NCBI RefSeq assembly: GCF_001083805.1
Contig: NZ_JXSK01000003.1
Span: 372,001 to 436,000, forward strand
Length of the DNA stretch: 64,000 bases
Direction: 5' to 3'
Source: Photorhabdus luminescens subsp. luminescens
Lineage (GTDB): Bacteria; Pseudomonadota; Gammaproteobacteria; Enterobacterales; Enterobacteriaceae
A model generated the notes under the pieces. That model made no database searches. It worked only from the letters and a program-made list of their open reading frames with translations, and was not told where the DNA came from. The position numbers were made by a program, and so were the translations under genes. Positions 1-9,071 of this stretch are shown here, piece after piece (the first letter of the stretch is position 1; every line of letters starts with the position of its first letter).

Positions 1-296
1 GGCAGCAAATCGAAAAATTGCTTAAAGAGTGGCAACCCGATCTGGTTATCGTTGGTCTTCCCCTCAATATGGATGGCACTGAGCAATTAGTCACAGTACA
101 AGCACGTAAATTTGCAAACCGGCTACATGGCCGGTTTGGAGTACAAGTCCAACTCCAGGATGAACGCCTGACAACTGTTGAAGCCCGCGCTAATCTGTTC
201 GACCGAGGTGGTTATAAAGCCTTAAGTAAAGGAAAAGTAGATGCTACTTCCGCTGTTATCATTCTGGAAAGCTGGTTTGAACAGCACTATTTATAA
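1..296 (+). CDS. yqgF: Holliday junction resolvase-like nuclease YqgF/RuvX, C-terminal part
   Basis: Partial gene entering from the left edge; the frame is open from the first complete codon at base 3, and about 98 residues are visible of the roughly 138 usual for the family. YqgF/RuvX is an RNase H-fold nuclease implicated in pre-16S rRNA 5'-end processing. Visible family signatures are the VGLPLNMDG loop, the DERLTT segment with its acidic residue, and the [10 protein letters not shown] segment near the end. In E. coli this gene sits beside yggR and yggS, as here. The true start lies outside the window, so the TTG at base 18 should not be taken as a start. Family assignment is firm. Confidence 0.93.
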   Translation, partial: QQIEKLLKEWQPDLVIVGLPLNMDGTEQLVTVQARKFANRLHGRFGVQVQLQDERLTTVEARANLFDRGGYKALSKGKVDATSAVIILESWFEQHYL

Positions 297-308
297 CGTA
301 ATAGCTAA

Positions 309-434
309 TATACCCTATGAATTTCAAGATGCATCGCGACGGCAAGGGAGCGAATCCCCGGAAGCATAGCTAACTATGTGACCGGGTTGTGTGAGTGCAA
401 CCAACAAAGGGGCAACTTGAAAGATAACGGGTAG
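309..434 (+). repeat. ERIC element, copy 1
   Basis: An imperfect palindrome of about 125 bp with the ERIC layout: TATACCCTA at the left end, a central GCATAG...CTATGTGACCGGG segment, and TTGAAAGATAACGGGTA at the right. It lies between the convergent ends of yqgF and yggR. Five more copies occur in the window. It may form a long hairpin in the 3' ends of both transcripts. Confidence 0.93.
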
Positions 435-513
435 ATAACGGATATAGTGCAATAACGATCAACTCACAGTAACAGCGATCAATTAACAGCAACCGTATAA
501 CCACGACTCACGA

Positions 514-1551
514 TTAACTGATAGCATTTTCGTTAATCTTCCTCTCCGTTTGCTCTGCCAGTAATCCCTGCAATTTACGCTGCTGCAAGCCCTGCTCATA
601 GGTTTGCATCCCACTGGCAGCGCCCGTCTGCATAAGCGTTGTTATTTGATGATTTTTTCCTTCTCGTATCAGATGACTCACCGCCTGATTAACCACCAAT
701 ACTTCATATACAGCGACTCGCCCACCTCCCTGTGCGGAGACTAATTGCTGTGCTATCACAGCTTTCAAACTGCCTGCTAGCTGACTACGTACCCACCCTT
801 TTTCTTCAGCAGAGAAAATATCTACCAACCGGTCAATTGCTTGTACAGCACCTCTGGTATGCAAAGTCGACAATACCAGATGCCCAGTCTCTGCCGCAGT
901 TAACGCCAAGCGTATTGTCTCCTTATCCCGCAGCTCACCCAACAACAATACATCAGGATCTTGCCGGAGAGCCCCTTTCAGCGCGTCCTGATAACTGGGC
1001 GAATCCAATCCAATTTGTCGCTGTTGTATCAGACAATTGCGGCTATGGTGGATAAATTCCACGGGATCTTCCAATGTAATAATATGCTGACAACTGTGGC
1101 TGTTCAGCATATCCACAATGGCCGTTAACGTTGTCGACTTCCCGCTGCCTGTAGCGCCAGTCACCAGAATCAACCCACTTTCTTCCCGCAAAGCCATTTC
1201 ACGGATAATTTCAGGTGCTTTTAGCTGTTCCAGAGTTGAACACTGAGAGTGAATTAAACGCAAAACGGCTGACAACCCAGAGTGCTGACGAAAGATATTG
1301 CCTCTCAATCGTTGGCCATTTTCTGTCTCCAGCGCAAAATCCACATGTCCGCCAGTTAATAACTGTTGTCGTTGATTCTCTGATAAACACTGTCTACTCC
1401 ACTCCTCCAATAATAGATTATTTACCGATGGCAGTTGAGTTTGCGGGCAAAGCACTCCATTTATACGTAATACAGGAACTTGTCCAATACAAAGATGCAG
1501 ATCTGAAGCATTATGTTTTACACTAAGGGCCACTAGCTTATCCATATTCAT
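514..1551 (-). CDS. yggR: PilT-family secretion/twitching ATPase YggR
   Basis: A 345-residue AAA+ ATPase of the GspE/PilT family, which power pilus retraction or type II-like secretion machines. Motifs in order are Walker A GATGSGKST (residues 132-140), the Asp box ITLEDPVEF (158-166), Walker B DVLLLGELRD (200-209) and the His box TGHLVLSTLHT (222-232). Translation starts at the ATG preceded by AGGAG at 8-nt spacing. It is divergent from yggS with only 21 bp between the start codons, so the two translation signals nearly abut and promoters must overlap the neighbouring gene. No pilin or pilus assembly gene is nearby, as for the orphan yggR of other enterobacteria. The substrate cannot be told from sequence. 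Confidence 0.93.
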   Translation of the reverse strand: MNMDKLVALSVKHNASDLHLCIGQVPVLRINGVLCPQTQLPSVNNLLLEEWSRQCLSENQRQQLLTGGHVDFALETENGQRLRGNIFRQHSGLSAVLRLIHSQCSTLEQLKAPEIIREMALREESGLILVTGATGSGKSTTLTAIVDMLNSHSCQHIITLEDPVEFIHHSRNCLIQQRQIGLDSPSYQDALKGALRQDPDVLLLGELRDKETIRLALTAAETGHLVLSTLHTRGAVQAIDRLVDIFSAEEKGWVRSQLAGSLKAVIAQQLVSAQGGGRVAVYEVLVVNQAVSHLIREGKNHQITTLMQTGAASGMQTYEQGLQQRKLQGLLAEQTERKINENAIS

Positions 1552-1572
1552 TTTTTAATCTCCTGAGTCACC

Positions 1573-2268
1573 ATGAACAATATTGAACAAAACTTACAAG
1601 ATGTCAGGACCCACATAGCCATTGCCGCACAGAAATGCGAACGTGCTCCAGAAGAAATTACCTTGCTTGCAGTCAGTAAAACCAAACCTGTGGAAGATAT
1701 CGAAAAAGCAATCGCTGCCGGGCAACACCAGTTTGGTGAAAATTATGTGCAGGAAGGTCTGGAAAAAATTGCCTATTTTGCAAATCGTAATGATTTGATA
1801 TGGCACTTTATCGGCCCGTTACAGTCTAATAAAAGCCGTTTGGTGGCAGAAAATTTTAACTGGTGCCACACCGTTGACCGCCTCAAAATAGCACAACGCC
1901 TGAGCGAACAACGCCCGGAAGGAATGGAACCGTTGAATATTCTTATTCAAATAAATATCAGTGATGAACAGAGCAAATCAGGTATTCGACTTGATGAATT
2001 ATCAACGCTGGCAGCCGAAGTGAACAAACTGCCGAATGTAAAGCTCCGCGGTTTAATGGCAATTCCAGCGCCAGAACCTGACTATGAACGGCAATTAGCG
2101 GTCTTCAGGAAAATGGAACAAGTCTTCCTTAACTTGAAAACTAAATATTCTCAAATAGATACCCTCTCAATGGGGATGACTGATGATATGGCTGCTGCCA
2201 TTAATTGTGGTTCCACATTAGTACGAATTGGAACAGCAATTTTTGGTGCGCGTCAGTATCACAATTAA
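1573..2268 (+). CDS. yggS: PLP homeostasis protein YggS (COG0325)
   Basis: A 231-residue single-domain PLP-binding protein with the fold of the alanine racemase N-terminal barrel. The family has no known catalytic activity and maintains pyridoxal phosphate and amino acid balance. The LLAVSKTKP segment supplies the PLP Schiff-base lysine (K36); HFIGPLQSNKSR and the C-terminal SMGMTDDM...GSTLVRIGTAIFG segment form the phosphate-binding part. It is followed 25 bp later by proC. The yggS-proC-yggT order is a common conserved arrangement and suggests one transcript with a link to proline and PLP metabolism. Confidence 0.96.
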   Translation: MNNIEQNLQDVRTHIAIAAQKCERAPEEITLLAVSKTKPVEDIEKAIAAGQHQFGENYVQEGLEKIAYFANRNDLIWHFIGPLQSNKSRLVAENFNWCHTVDRLKIAQRLSEQRPEGMEPLNILIQINISDEQSKSGIRLDELSTLAAEVNKLPNVKLRGLMAIPAPEPDYERQLAVFRKMEQVFLNLKTKYSQIDTLSMGMTDDMAAAINCGSTLVRIGTAIFGARQYHN

Positions 2269-2293
2269 CCATTTCAACGCTACGAGGTATTTA

Positions 2294-3115
2294 ATGGAAA
2301 AACGTAAAATTACCTTTATTGGTGCAGGTAATATGGCTCACGCCATCATAGCCGGATTAGTAAAAGGAGGGTACTCTGCTGAGTTAATCAATGTCTGCGC
2401 ACCAAGTCATACTCGCCGTGATGCACTAGCAAAAGAGTATGGCATTAACAGCGGTAGTGATAATATTCGCTACGCACAAGAAGCCGACGTTATCGTTCTA
2501 GCGGTAAAACCGCAAGTGATGGCAGAGGTTTGTCAGCCTCTGAAAGAAAACGTAGATTTCAGTAACAAACTGGTTCTGTCTATCGCCTCAGGTATTTCCG
2601 TTGCACGTTTCGGTGCATTATTACAAGACAAACTCAATATTGTCCGTATCATGCCAAACACACCGGCATTAATTGGTCAGGGGTTGAGTGGATTATTCGC
2701 ATCTGAACAAGTCAGCCAGTCTGACCGCGATTTCACTCAAGCATTAATGAACAGCGTCAGTAAAACCTGCTGGTTAAAAGATGAAAACGGCATCAATAAC
2801 ATTCTCGCCGTAGCAAGCAGCGCACCCGCTTATTTCTTCCTATTTATGGAGTCAATGCAACAGGAAGCAGAACGTTTAGGTTTTGATAGCCAAACAGCCC
2901 GTGAAATTGTTTTGCAAACGGCAATAGGTTCTGCGGCACTGGCCGCATCAAATGTAGATCTCCCTTTTGCAACCCTGCGTGAACAGGTAACATCTAAAGG
3001 CGGTACTACTGCGGAAGCACTACGTATCTTTTATGAAGGCAAATTGCCGGAAACCGTATCCAACGCTATGCAAGCGGCTATTCGCCGGGCACAGGAAATG
3101 GAAAAACAATTTTAA
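2294..3115 (+). CDS. proC: Pyrroline-5-carboxylate reductase
   Basis: Catalyses the last step of proline synthesis, NAD(P)H-dependent reduction of 1-pyrroline-5-carboxylate, in the cytosol. The 273-residue product begins MEKRKITFIGAGNMAHAI with the Rossmann dinucleotide-binding loop, has the central PNTPALIGQG segment, and ends with the conserved ASSAPAYFF and VTSKGGTTAEAL segments that shape the active site. The frame is open further upstream, but the ATG at 2294 is preceded by GAGG at suitable spacing and gives the usual family length. It sits between yggS and yggT, whereas E. coli has proC elsewhere; this placement is shared with Yersinia-like genomes as far as I recall. Confidence 0.96.
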   Translation: MEKRKITFIGAGNMAHAIIAGLVKGGYSAELINVCAPSHTRRDALAKEYGINSGSDNIRYAQEADVIVLAVKPQVMAEVCQPLKENVDFSNKLVLSIASGISVARFGALLQDKLNIVRIMPNTPALIGQGLSGLFASEQVSQSDRDFTQALMNSVSKTCWLKDENGINNILAVASSAPAYFFLFMESMQQEAERLGFDSQTAREIVLQTAIGSAALAASNVDLPFATLREQVTSKGGTTAEALRIFYEGKLPETVSNAMQAAIRRAQEMEKQF

Positions 3116-3133
3116 TTTTATCAAGGCTGCTAA

Positions 3134-3682
3134 ATGCAATTTCTAACCTTTATTCTGTTCACAGTTCTGGATTTATACATCGCTGTTTTATTACTTCGTA
3201 TATGGATGCAATGGGCTCGTTGTGATTTTTATAACCCATTTGCCCAATTTATTGTGAAAATGACGCAACCGATCGTTCGGCCATTACGCCGAGTTATACC
3301 AGCTATTGGCTCGCTCGATACTGCCTCCATTGTTATCGCTTACGTTCTGGTATTGTTTAAATTAACCATGCAACTTTGGTTCAGTACCGGTACAGTTGCT
3401 TTCCTCACACTTTTCATCCCTATCGGGTTAATCGAATTGCTGACAGCAGCAGGTAAACTAGTATTTTGGTTAGTGCTGGCACGTGCTTTACTAAGCTGGA
3501 TAAGCCAGGGGCGCAATCCGATTGACTATGTTCTGATGCAACTGACAGAACCGTTGATGGCGCCTATCCGCCGTATAATCCCAACAATGGGCGGCCTTGA
3601 TTTTTCAGCCATGATCGTCATTTTGATCCTCTACGCACTGAACTATCTTCGCGCTGATGTTCTTTCATGGCTAATACAGTAA
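3134..3682 (+). CDS. yggT: YggT family integral membrane protein
   Basis: A 182-residue inner-membrane protein made of two homologous YGGT domains (about residues 1-90 and 95-182). Each has a hydrophobic helix, then a WARCDFYNP- or WISQGRNPI-type loop, then TQPIVRPLRRVIP or TEPLMAPIRRIIP, then another hydrophobic helix. The family has been linked to osmotic or ion stress resistance, but the mechanism is unknown. It is 18 bp downstream of proC and 26 bp upstream of rdgB. The small yggU gene that separates yggT from rdgB in E. coli is absent here. Confidence 0.93.
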   Translation: MQFLTFILFTVLDLYIAVLLLRIWMQWARCDFYNPFAQFIVKMTQPIVRPLRRVIPAIGSLDTASIVIAYVLVLFKLTMQLWFSTGTVAFLTLFIPIGLIELLTAAGKLVFWLVLARALLSWISQGRNPIDYVLMQLTEPLMAPIRRIIPTMGGLDFSAMIVILILYALNYLRADVLSWLIQ

Positions 3683-3708
3683 ATAAGAATTAAATTGGAT
3701 TCAAAATA

Positions 3709-4302
3709 ATGCAAAAAGTCGTTCTGGCAACCGGTAATCCCGGAAAAGTTCGTGAACTGGCACAATTACTGGCTGATTTTGGTCTGGATATTGTTGCTCA
3801 AACTGAATTAGGCGTAGATTCAGCCGAAGAGACCGGGCTAACATTTATTGAAAATGCCATTCTTAAAGCCCGTCACGCCGCACAAATTACCGGCCTACCG
3901 GCGATTGCCGATGACTCTGGTCTATCCGTAGACATCCTTGGCGGCGCTCCGGGTATCTATTCAGCCCGCTATGCAGGTGAGAATGCCACCGACCAGCAAA
4001 ATTTGGAAAAATTGCTGGATACGATGAAAGATGTTCCTGACGATCAACGTCAAGCACAGTTTAACTGTGTGTTGGTTTATATGCGCCACGCGGAAGATCC
4101 AACTCCTTTGGTATTTCATGGCCGCTGGCCGGGAATTATCGCTCGTAAACCTGCCGGTAATGGTGGATTTGGTTATGATCCCATCTTCTACATACCCGAA
4201 TTAGGCTGTACTGCGGCTGAATTAGCTGGTGAACAAAAAAATGCCGTTTCGCACCGTGGTCAGGCACTAAAGATGATGTTGGATACACTAGGTAATGCTT
4301 AA
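3709..4302 (+). CDS. rdgB: dITP/XTP pyrophosphatase (Ham1 family)
   Basis: A house-cleaning nucleotide pyrophosphatase that hydrolyses dITP, ITP and XTP to monophosphates and so keeps deaminated purines out of DNA and RNA. The 197-residue product shows all Ham1 landmarks: [10 protein letters not shown] at the N-terminus, [32 protein letters not shown] with the metal-binding Asp pair, FGYDPIF, and SHRGQAL near the end. Its stop codon overlaps the hemW start by 8 bp, so the two are probably translationally coupled. Confidence 0.96.
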   Translation: MQKVVLATGNPGKVRELAQLLADFGLDIVAQTELGVDSAEETGLTFIENAILKARHAAQITGLPAIADDSGLSVDILGGAPGIYSARYAGENATDQQNLEKLLDTMKDVPDDQRQAQFNCVLVYMRHAEDPTPLVFHGRWPGIIARKPAGNGGFGYDPIFYIPELGCTAAELAGEQKNAVSHRGQALKMMLDTLGNA

Positions 4303-5425
4303 ACTTCCACCATTGAGCCTTTACATCCATATTCCTTGGTGTGTGCAAAAGTGTCCTTACTGTGATTTCAACTCTCACGCTTTGAGAGGCGACGTTCCGC
4401 ATCAGGAATATGTTGACCATTTATTGGCAGATCTGAAAACGGATCTGCCAATGGTCAATGATCGGGAAGTTACCACTATCTTTATTGGTGGTGGAACCCC
4501 TAGCCTGCTTAGCTCACAGGCAATGCAACAATTGCTGGATGGTGTCCGTGCTCTCCTACCGGTATCGCCGCAAGCTGAAATTACTATGGAAGCCAATCCG
4601 GGTACTGTGGAAGCCGACCGTTTTAGTGGTTATCAGCAAGCGGGTATTAACCGAATATCCATTGGCGTGCAAAGTTTCAGCCCGGATAAACTGGCACGCC
4701 TTGGACGTATTCACGGACCGGATGAAGCCAAACGGGCAGCGCATTTAGCCGCTAATCTGGGGCTACGCAGTTTTAATCTGGATTTAATGCATGGTTTACC
4801 GAACCAAAGCCTTGATGAGGCACTGGATGATTTGCGTCAGGCAATCGCGTTATCACCACCACATCTTTCATGGTATCAGTTGACTATCGAGCCTAATACC
4901 AGCTTTGGCTCTCGCCCTCCCGTTCTGCCTGACGATGATGCTTTATGGGATATCTTTTCACAAGGTCACCAATTACTGACAGCAGCAGGTTATCAGCAAT
5001 ACGAAACTTCTGCTTACGCCAAACCAGGCTATCAATGCCAGCATAATCTCAACTACTGGCGCTTTGGGGATTACCTTGGTATTGGCTGTGGCGCTCATGG
5101 GAAAATCACATTTGAAAATGGCCGTATTCTGCGTACAGTGAAAACCAAACATCCCCGCGGATATATGCAAGGACGCTATCTGGACAAACAGAATCAAGTA
5201 GAAAATGAAGATCGGCCATTTGAATTTTTTATGAACCGATTCCGTCTACTGGAAATGATGCCCAAACAAGATTTCAGTAATTTCACCGGGTTATCTGAGA
5301 CCTCAATCCGTGCTCAAATTGAGCAAGCCTTAGCAGCAGGTTATCTCTCTGAAACAGCAACACACTGGCAAATTACGCAAAAAGGTAAACTGTTCCTAAA
5401 TTCATTATTGGAACTATTTCTCTAG
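4295..5425 (+). CDS. hemW: Radical SAM heme chaperone HemW
   Basis: A 376-residue radical SAM protein related to HemN but acting as a heme-trafficking chaperone rather than coproporphyrinogen dehydrogenase. The iron-sulfur motif CVQKCPYC (C16, C20, C23) is intact; it lacks the fourth nearby cysteine of HemN, as expected for HemW. The GGGTPS motif for SAM binding and the C-terminal HemN_C-like winged-helix segment are present. It overlaps rdgB by 8 bp and is the last gene of the yggS-proC-yggT-rdgB-hemW run. No clear T-rich terminator follows; a palindrome lies about 100 bp downstream. Confidence 0.95.
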   Translation: MLKLPPLSLYIHIPWCVQKCPYCDFNSHALRGDVPHQEYVDHLLADLKTDLPMVNDREVTTIFIGGGTPSLLSSQAMQQLLDGVRALLPVSPQAEITMEANPGTVEADRFSGYQQAGINRISIGVQSFSPDKLARLGRIHGPDEAKRAAHLAANLGLRSFNLDLMHGLPNQSLDEALDDLRQAIALSPPHLSWYQLTIEPNTSFGSRPPVLPDDDALWDIFSQGHQLLTAAGYQQYETSAYAKPGYQCQHNLNYWRFGDYLGIGCGAHGKITFENGRILRTVKTKHPRGYMQGRYLDKQNQVENEDRPFEFFMNRFRLLEMMPKQDFSNFTGLSETSIRAQIEQALAAGYLSETATHWQITQKGKLFLNSLLELFL

Positions 5426-6008
5426 TACAAGAATTGCTTTCGGAAAATCCATGTTTCACAAAGATCATCTCGTGCATAAACTTGTATACCGCCATTGGTT
5501 TTGAGTTTATTTATAACACATTGCCCCTTACTGAACTTCAGTAAGGGCTCCTAGCGACTAATTGTCCAGTGTCGAATTCCTTCGCCTTTCGGCGGGCTAG
5601 TTATCCCCCCAAATTTAAACAATATGTAAATTACAAATTAACCAAGGTATTAATATTGAAATAATAATTCACAATTTAATTTTTAATAAGAAAATTCAAT
5701 GTGTATAAAAACAAATCAACAAATATAATATAAAAACAATAATATAAATATTTATGAATCTTTCCTATAAATATATTTACTCATATAGATAGTAGTTAAT
5801 ATCGATCATCAACAAGCGAATTAATTAAAATTTAATAAAAAAACATTCCACATAATATTAATTTTTAATATATGTGAATTACGACACAATAATATCATTT
5901 AAATTTCCTCAAATACGACTATATTTAATTTGTGCTTGATTGAATTTCTATTTATAAGCACGAACATTTAAAAAATTATTTTTAATTTCACTTTGATTGG
6001 GGTAAAAA
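5426..6008. other. AT-rich intergenic stretch with two small hairpins
   Basis: No gene is supported here. A near-perfect palindrome (CCCTTACTG and CAGTAAGGG arms, about 5525-5547) and a small CGCC-TTTC-GGCG hairpin (near 5583-5594) lie just after hemW; neither has a T tract, so terminator function is doubtful. From about 5630 the sequence becomes very AT-rich and holds the leader of the downstream unknown gene. The sharp composition change marks the left side of an accessory insert replacing the yggM-ansB position of E. coli. Confidence 0.5.
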
Positions 6009-6671
6009 ATGAACATTGAAAATAAAGAAATGTTATATACTTTATCCAAAGAAGACCTAGCTACAGCACTGACTCCATATTATAAAGATTTTTATGATCA
6101 ACTTTCTGACCATCAAAAAGAAAATATTAGTTTTGACATGGTTGTAAATGATGCTTACAAGAGATTGCATTTTAATAATTCAGCACCAACTAACACTGAT
6201 AGAATATTAAAACCAATAGAGTATGCAGGTGTATCTCAATGCATTCTTGCAATTGGTACAGTTGTCGCTGGCGCTTTTAGTCTTGCATTCAAATTCATGG
6301 GCATACATGAATCTGAAAGGCATTCAGCTACGCAAGTATTATTGAAAAAATTAGGTCATGATGCTATACATGAATTACTTACTATAGTTAAAGACCTTAA
6401 AAACTCTCCTTCTATTATTGATAAATCAAAAAATACTTGGTCATTAATTTCTGAAGTTAAGAATGATATAGGTATTTCTGGAATAATTAACTCCTTAAAG
6501 GAGTCAATGCATTGGTACGACTGGGTTATTACTGGGATAACCGCCATAGCACAACTAACTATATGGTTTGCTACAGGTGGAGTTGCATTTATTGCAGAAA
6601 TAGCACTGGAAGGTCCTGCTATAGCCACATTGGTACTTGACTCTGTAAACGCAGTTGATATTTGTCTGTAA
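6009..6671 (+). CDS. Unknown protein with hydrophobic helices
   Basis: A 220-residue protein I do not recognise. The ATG is preceded by GGGG at 7-nt spacing. The N-terminal third is polar and acidic. Residues 71-97 form one long hydrophobic segment ending in FKFMG. Residues 171-212 form a second, longer one (starting DWVITGITAIAQ) that could be a helical hairpin. No signal peptide or enzyme motif is visible. It is much more AT-rich than its neighbours and isolated by about 0.58 kb and 0.57 kb of AT-rich DNA on either side, which suggests transfer. A membrane or pore-forming role is only a guess from the hydrophobic pattern. Confidence 0.75.
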   Translation: MNIENKEMLYTLSKEDLATALTPYYKDFYDQLSDHQKENISFDMVVNDAYKRLHFNNSAPTNTDRILKPIEYAGVSQCILAIGTVVAGAFSLAFKFMGIHESERHSATQVLLKKLGHDAIHELLTIVKDLKNSPSIIDKSKNTWSLISEVKNDIGISGIINSLKESMHWYDWVITGITAIAQLTIWFATGGVAFIAEIALEGPAIATLVLDSVNAVDICL

Positions 6672-7237
6672 GACCTTTATCTGCAATCCAATCAAATTAT
6701 CAAGGAACTTATTATTTATTATAAGTTCCTTTCAATATAAATATCATTCTTCATATTATAAACTCAAATAAATCAGCTACTAAAATATAAAACAAATAAC
6801 GTTTTTACCTTGTAGATTCAATATAATAATTACCATTAGCATCTACAAATAATTTTTCTGTTCAATTATATATAGCACAAATATATTTATCATTTATTAA
6901 TAATTGAATTATTTCCACACCATATATTATAACAGATTAAAGTTTTATTTTATAAATAAATAAGACATTATTTCGAGCAGAAAAAATTTATCTATATTTT
7001 TAATTTTTAATGCTGGAAATACGAATAATAAGCTAATTACTCATAGAATAATACACCCATCGGGTAAGATGTAAACACAATAACCAAACGACAAATCATT
7101 GTTGTACGATATTAAACCAAAAATCTGACAGCCACCAGCATAAAACAACCGATAACTGTCAGACCAAACCTAGAACAATCCATTGTGGAACTGCAATCAC
7201 TATTTACTATTCAAATTCAAAATGGCACATGACCTGA
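6672..7237. other. AT-rich intergenic stretch between convergent genes
   Basis: No coding region is supported. It contains an 11-bp-stem hairpin just after the unknown gene, and a weaker TCTGACAG...CTGTCAGA inverted repeat (about 7124-7163) that could serve the 3' end of the converging binding-protein gene. Composition is strongly AT-biased to about 7100. Confidence 0.5.
6702..6733 (+). terminator. Hairpin downstream of the unknown 220-residue gene
   Basis: Arms AAGGAACTTAT and ATAAGTTCCTT form an 11-bp perfect stem with an 8-nt loop, starting 30 bp after the stop codon. The following bases are only moderately T-rich, so it is a plausible but not ideal intrinsic terminator. Confidence 0.55.
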
Positions 7238-8203
7238 TTAAAGTGCATCAGCTACAGCATTAACTTGCGCAGTTAAGCTTTCCAAACCACCACCCGATAA
7301 ATACCACAAATCAGATTTCAGGTAAGTGATTTTGCCATTCTTATACGCTGAAGTAGATTTTATTTTATCATCTTCGAATTTTTCTTTGTTCAGCTTACCT
7401 GCACCAATTGCTTCACTACGGTCAATAATGAGAATCACATCAGGATTAGCTTTAGCAATCATCTCAGGAGTCACTACAACGAATTTATTTTTATCTTCAC
7501 CAGCAGGAATAGATAATTCCGCTTTCTGTGCCTTAACCACGTCATACACTACGCTCTGGTCGTTCAGCACTAATTTACCTGCGTTATGCAGCAATACTAA
7601 AACTTTTGCATCAGCAGATTTAGCTTTATCCTGAGCTTTCGCAATGGTTTTTTCCAGTTCAACAAGCTGATCTTTAACTTCACTCTGTTTATTAAACAAT
7701 TCACCTAATAACGTTATGTTATTTTCAACTGAAACCAGATAATTTTTGCTATCAATACCCAAATTAATTGTCGGGGCTATTTTTGACAGCTTTTCATAGA
7801 AAGGAGTTTGACGCCCGCTAATAACGATTAAATCAGGTTTAAGCTGAACCAATTTTTCCAGATTTGGCTCTTTCATACCCCCCGCATTTTCTACCCCTTT
7901 AGGTAAGCTATTACGGAGATATTCAGGCGTATTACCAGTAGGTAATGCAACAACCCTATCTGATAAACCTAATTTAACTAATGAATCATAAATACCGAAA
8001 TCAAATGAAACAACTTTCTGAGGATTCTTTTTGACCTCAGTTTCACCGGAAAGATGCTTAACTGTAATCTTATCATTAGCCTGAGCTGTAACTACATTTG
8101 GTGTAGCTACATCTGGTGTAACTACAGCAGATTTCTGACTAAATGCGGAATGGCTTGCAATGGCAAATAACGATACCAGAACGACAGGGATTATCTTTTT
8201 CAT
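7238..8203 (-). CDS. Periplasmic iron/siderophore-type ABC binding protein
   Basis: A 321-residue solute-binding protein of the FecB/CeuE/YclQ class (Peripla_BP_2), which captures ferric siderophores in the periplasm. A signal peptide (MKKIIPVVLVSLFAIASHSAFS) is followed by a short low-complexity linker with TPDVATPNV, then the two-lobed domain with VVSFDFGIYDSLVKLGL, PDLIVISGR and NPDVILIIDRSE. The ATG at 8203 is preferred over the in-frame GTG at 8212 because GGAG lies 8 nt upstream of the ATG and overlaps the GTG. No permease or ATPase gene is adjacent, so it is an orphan. A 31-bp palindrome about 72 bp upstream suggests iron control. The ligand is unknown. Confidence 0.87.
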   Translation of the reverse strand: MKKIIPVVLVSLFAIASHSAFSQKSAVVTPDVATPNVVTAQANDKITVKHLSGETEVKKNPQKVVSFDFGIYDSLVKLGLSDRVVALPTGNTPEYLRNSLPKGVENAGGMKEPNLEKLVQLKPDLIVISGRQTPFYEKLSKIAPTINLGIDSKNYLVSVENNITLLGELFNKQSEVKDQLVELEKTIAKAQDKAKSADAKVLVLLHNAGKLVLNDQSVVYDVVKAQKAELSIPAGEDKNKFVVVTPEMIAKANPDVILIIDRSEAIGAGKLNKEKFEDDKIKSTSAYKNGKITYLKSDLWYLSGGGLESLTAQVNAVADAL

Positions 8204-8274
8204 ATATCGCACTCCAAGAAAGGATATTTAGTAAACATTTGCATTCTAGGTAGCGAAAAAAATATGTCAATCTA

Positions 8275-8305
8275 AATAAGAATCAATTTGAAATTGATTC
8301 TTATT
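8275..8305. promoter_or_regulatory. Perfect 31-bp palindrome, candidate Fur-type operator
   Basis: Two 15-base arms (AATAAGAATCAATTT and its exact complement) flank one central base. The arms contain TTGATTCTTATT, which resembles the degenerate Fur box. It lies about 72 bp upstream of the binding-protein start and 16 bp past the yggN stop codon. It could therefore be an operator-promoter for the former, a terminator for the latter, or both. Iron regulation is inferred from the transporter class. Confidence 0.6.
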
Positions 8306-8320
8306 TGTAATTATTAGCAA

Positions 8321-9043
8321 TTATTTAATAGAATTCAGTAACTCAATTCTTTGTTGCTCAAGGCCACTGACCTTACCACAAACCTCTTTGCCAAAACGCT
8401 GGAAATCTTCTTCCTGAACCCGCCATTCAGCTTTCAAATTATTCTGCAATCCACCCAAACTACCAAGCAACGATTGTAATGCCTGATTATTATCACCATT
8501 CAGACTAAATTGTTTATTGCCAATCTCATTAATACTATCCTGCAAAACCCCACCAAGACTTTGCTCAATTAAGCTACGGCCATCTTTTTCAACTTGCTTA
8601 ATCGCTTGATGGTGGAATGCCATACCATCAGAACGAGTTTCAATAATTCGGTTTATTTGCTGATTAAGCTCTGATTCAAGATCAGACAACCGATTACGCA
8701 CATTGCTATCCTTACCGATAGTATCTACTACCACTTTATCCAAGGATTTACGTGCCGTTATCAGATGTTTTCCGGTTTCTTGTTTAATCCAAGGCAAATC
8801 CTGCCGCAAAGCCTGCTGATAACGTTGTGCTTTCTGACGCTGTTCAGTATTTAAATTTAAGTTCTTACCATCTCGAATTACTGAACCATCAGGTGAAATC
8901 TGGAGATTGCCACTTGCCCCCACAACCTGAACTGATTGAGAAGTAATAATAATGTCATTCTGTGGATTTACCTGGCATTCATAACCTGCCTGAGTCTGAG
9001 CAACAAATAGCAAAGATGCAACAATGATAATTTTGCGTAACAT
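8321..9043 (-). CDS. yggN: DUF2884 family periplasmic protein YggN
   Basis: A 240-residue protein of unknown function with an N-terminal signal peptide (MLRKIIIVASLLFVAQTQAG) followed by YECQVNPQNDI. The mature part is Gln-rich and mostly helical. The start at 9043 is chosen because it creates the signal peptide and has AGGAG just upstream; the frame is open further, but that would run into glsB. It lies 28 bp downstream of glsB on the same strand and may be cotranscribed with it. Confidence 0.9.
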   Translation of the reverse strand: MLRKIIIVASLLFVAQTQAGYECQVNPQNDIIITSQSVQVVGASGNLQISPDGSVIRDGKNLNLNTEQRQKAQRYQQALRQDLPWIKQETGKHLITARKSLDKVVVDTIGKDSNVRNRLSDLESELNQQINRIIETRSDGMAFHHQAIKQVEKDGRSLIEQSLGGVLQDSINEIGNKQFSLNGDNNQALQSLLGSLGGLQNNLKAEWRVQEEDFQRFGKEVCGKVSGLEQQRIELLNSIK

Positions 9044-9071
9044 GTTTTCTCCTAAAAAAATCACCTGAGAG

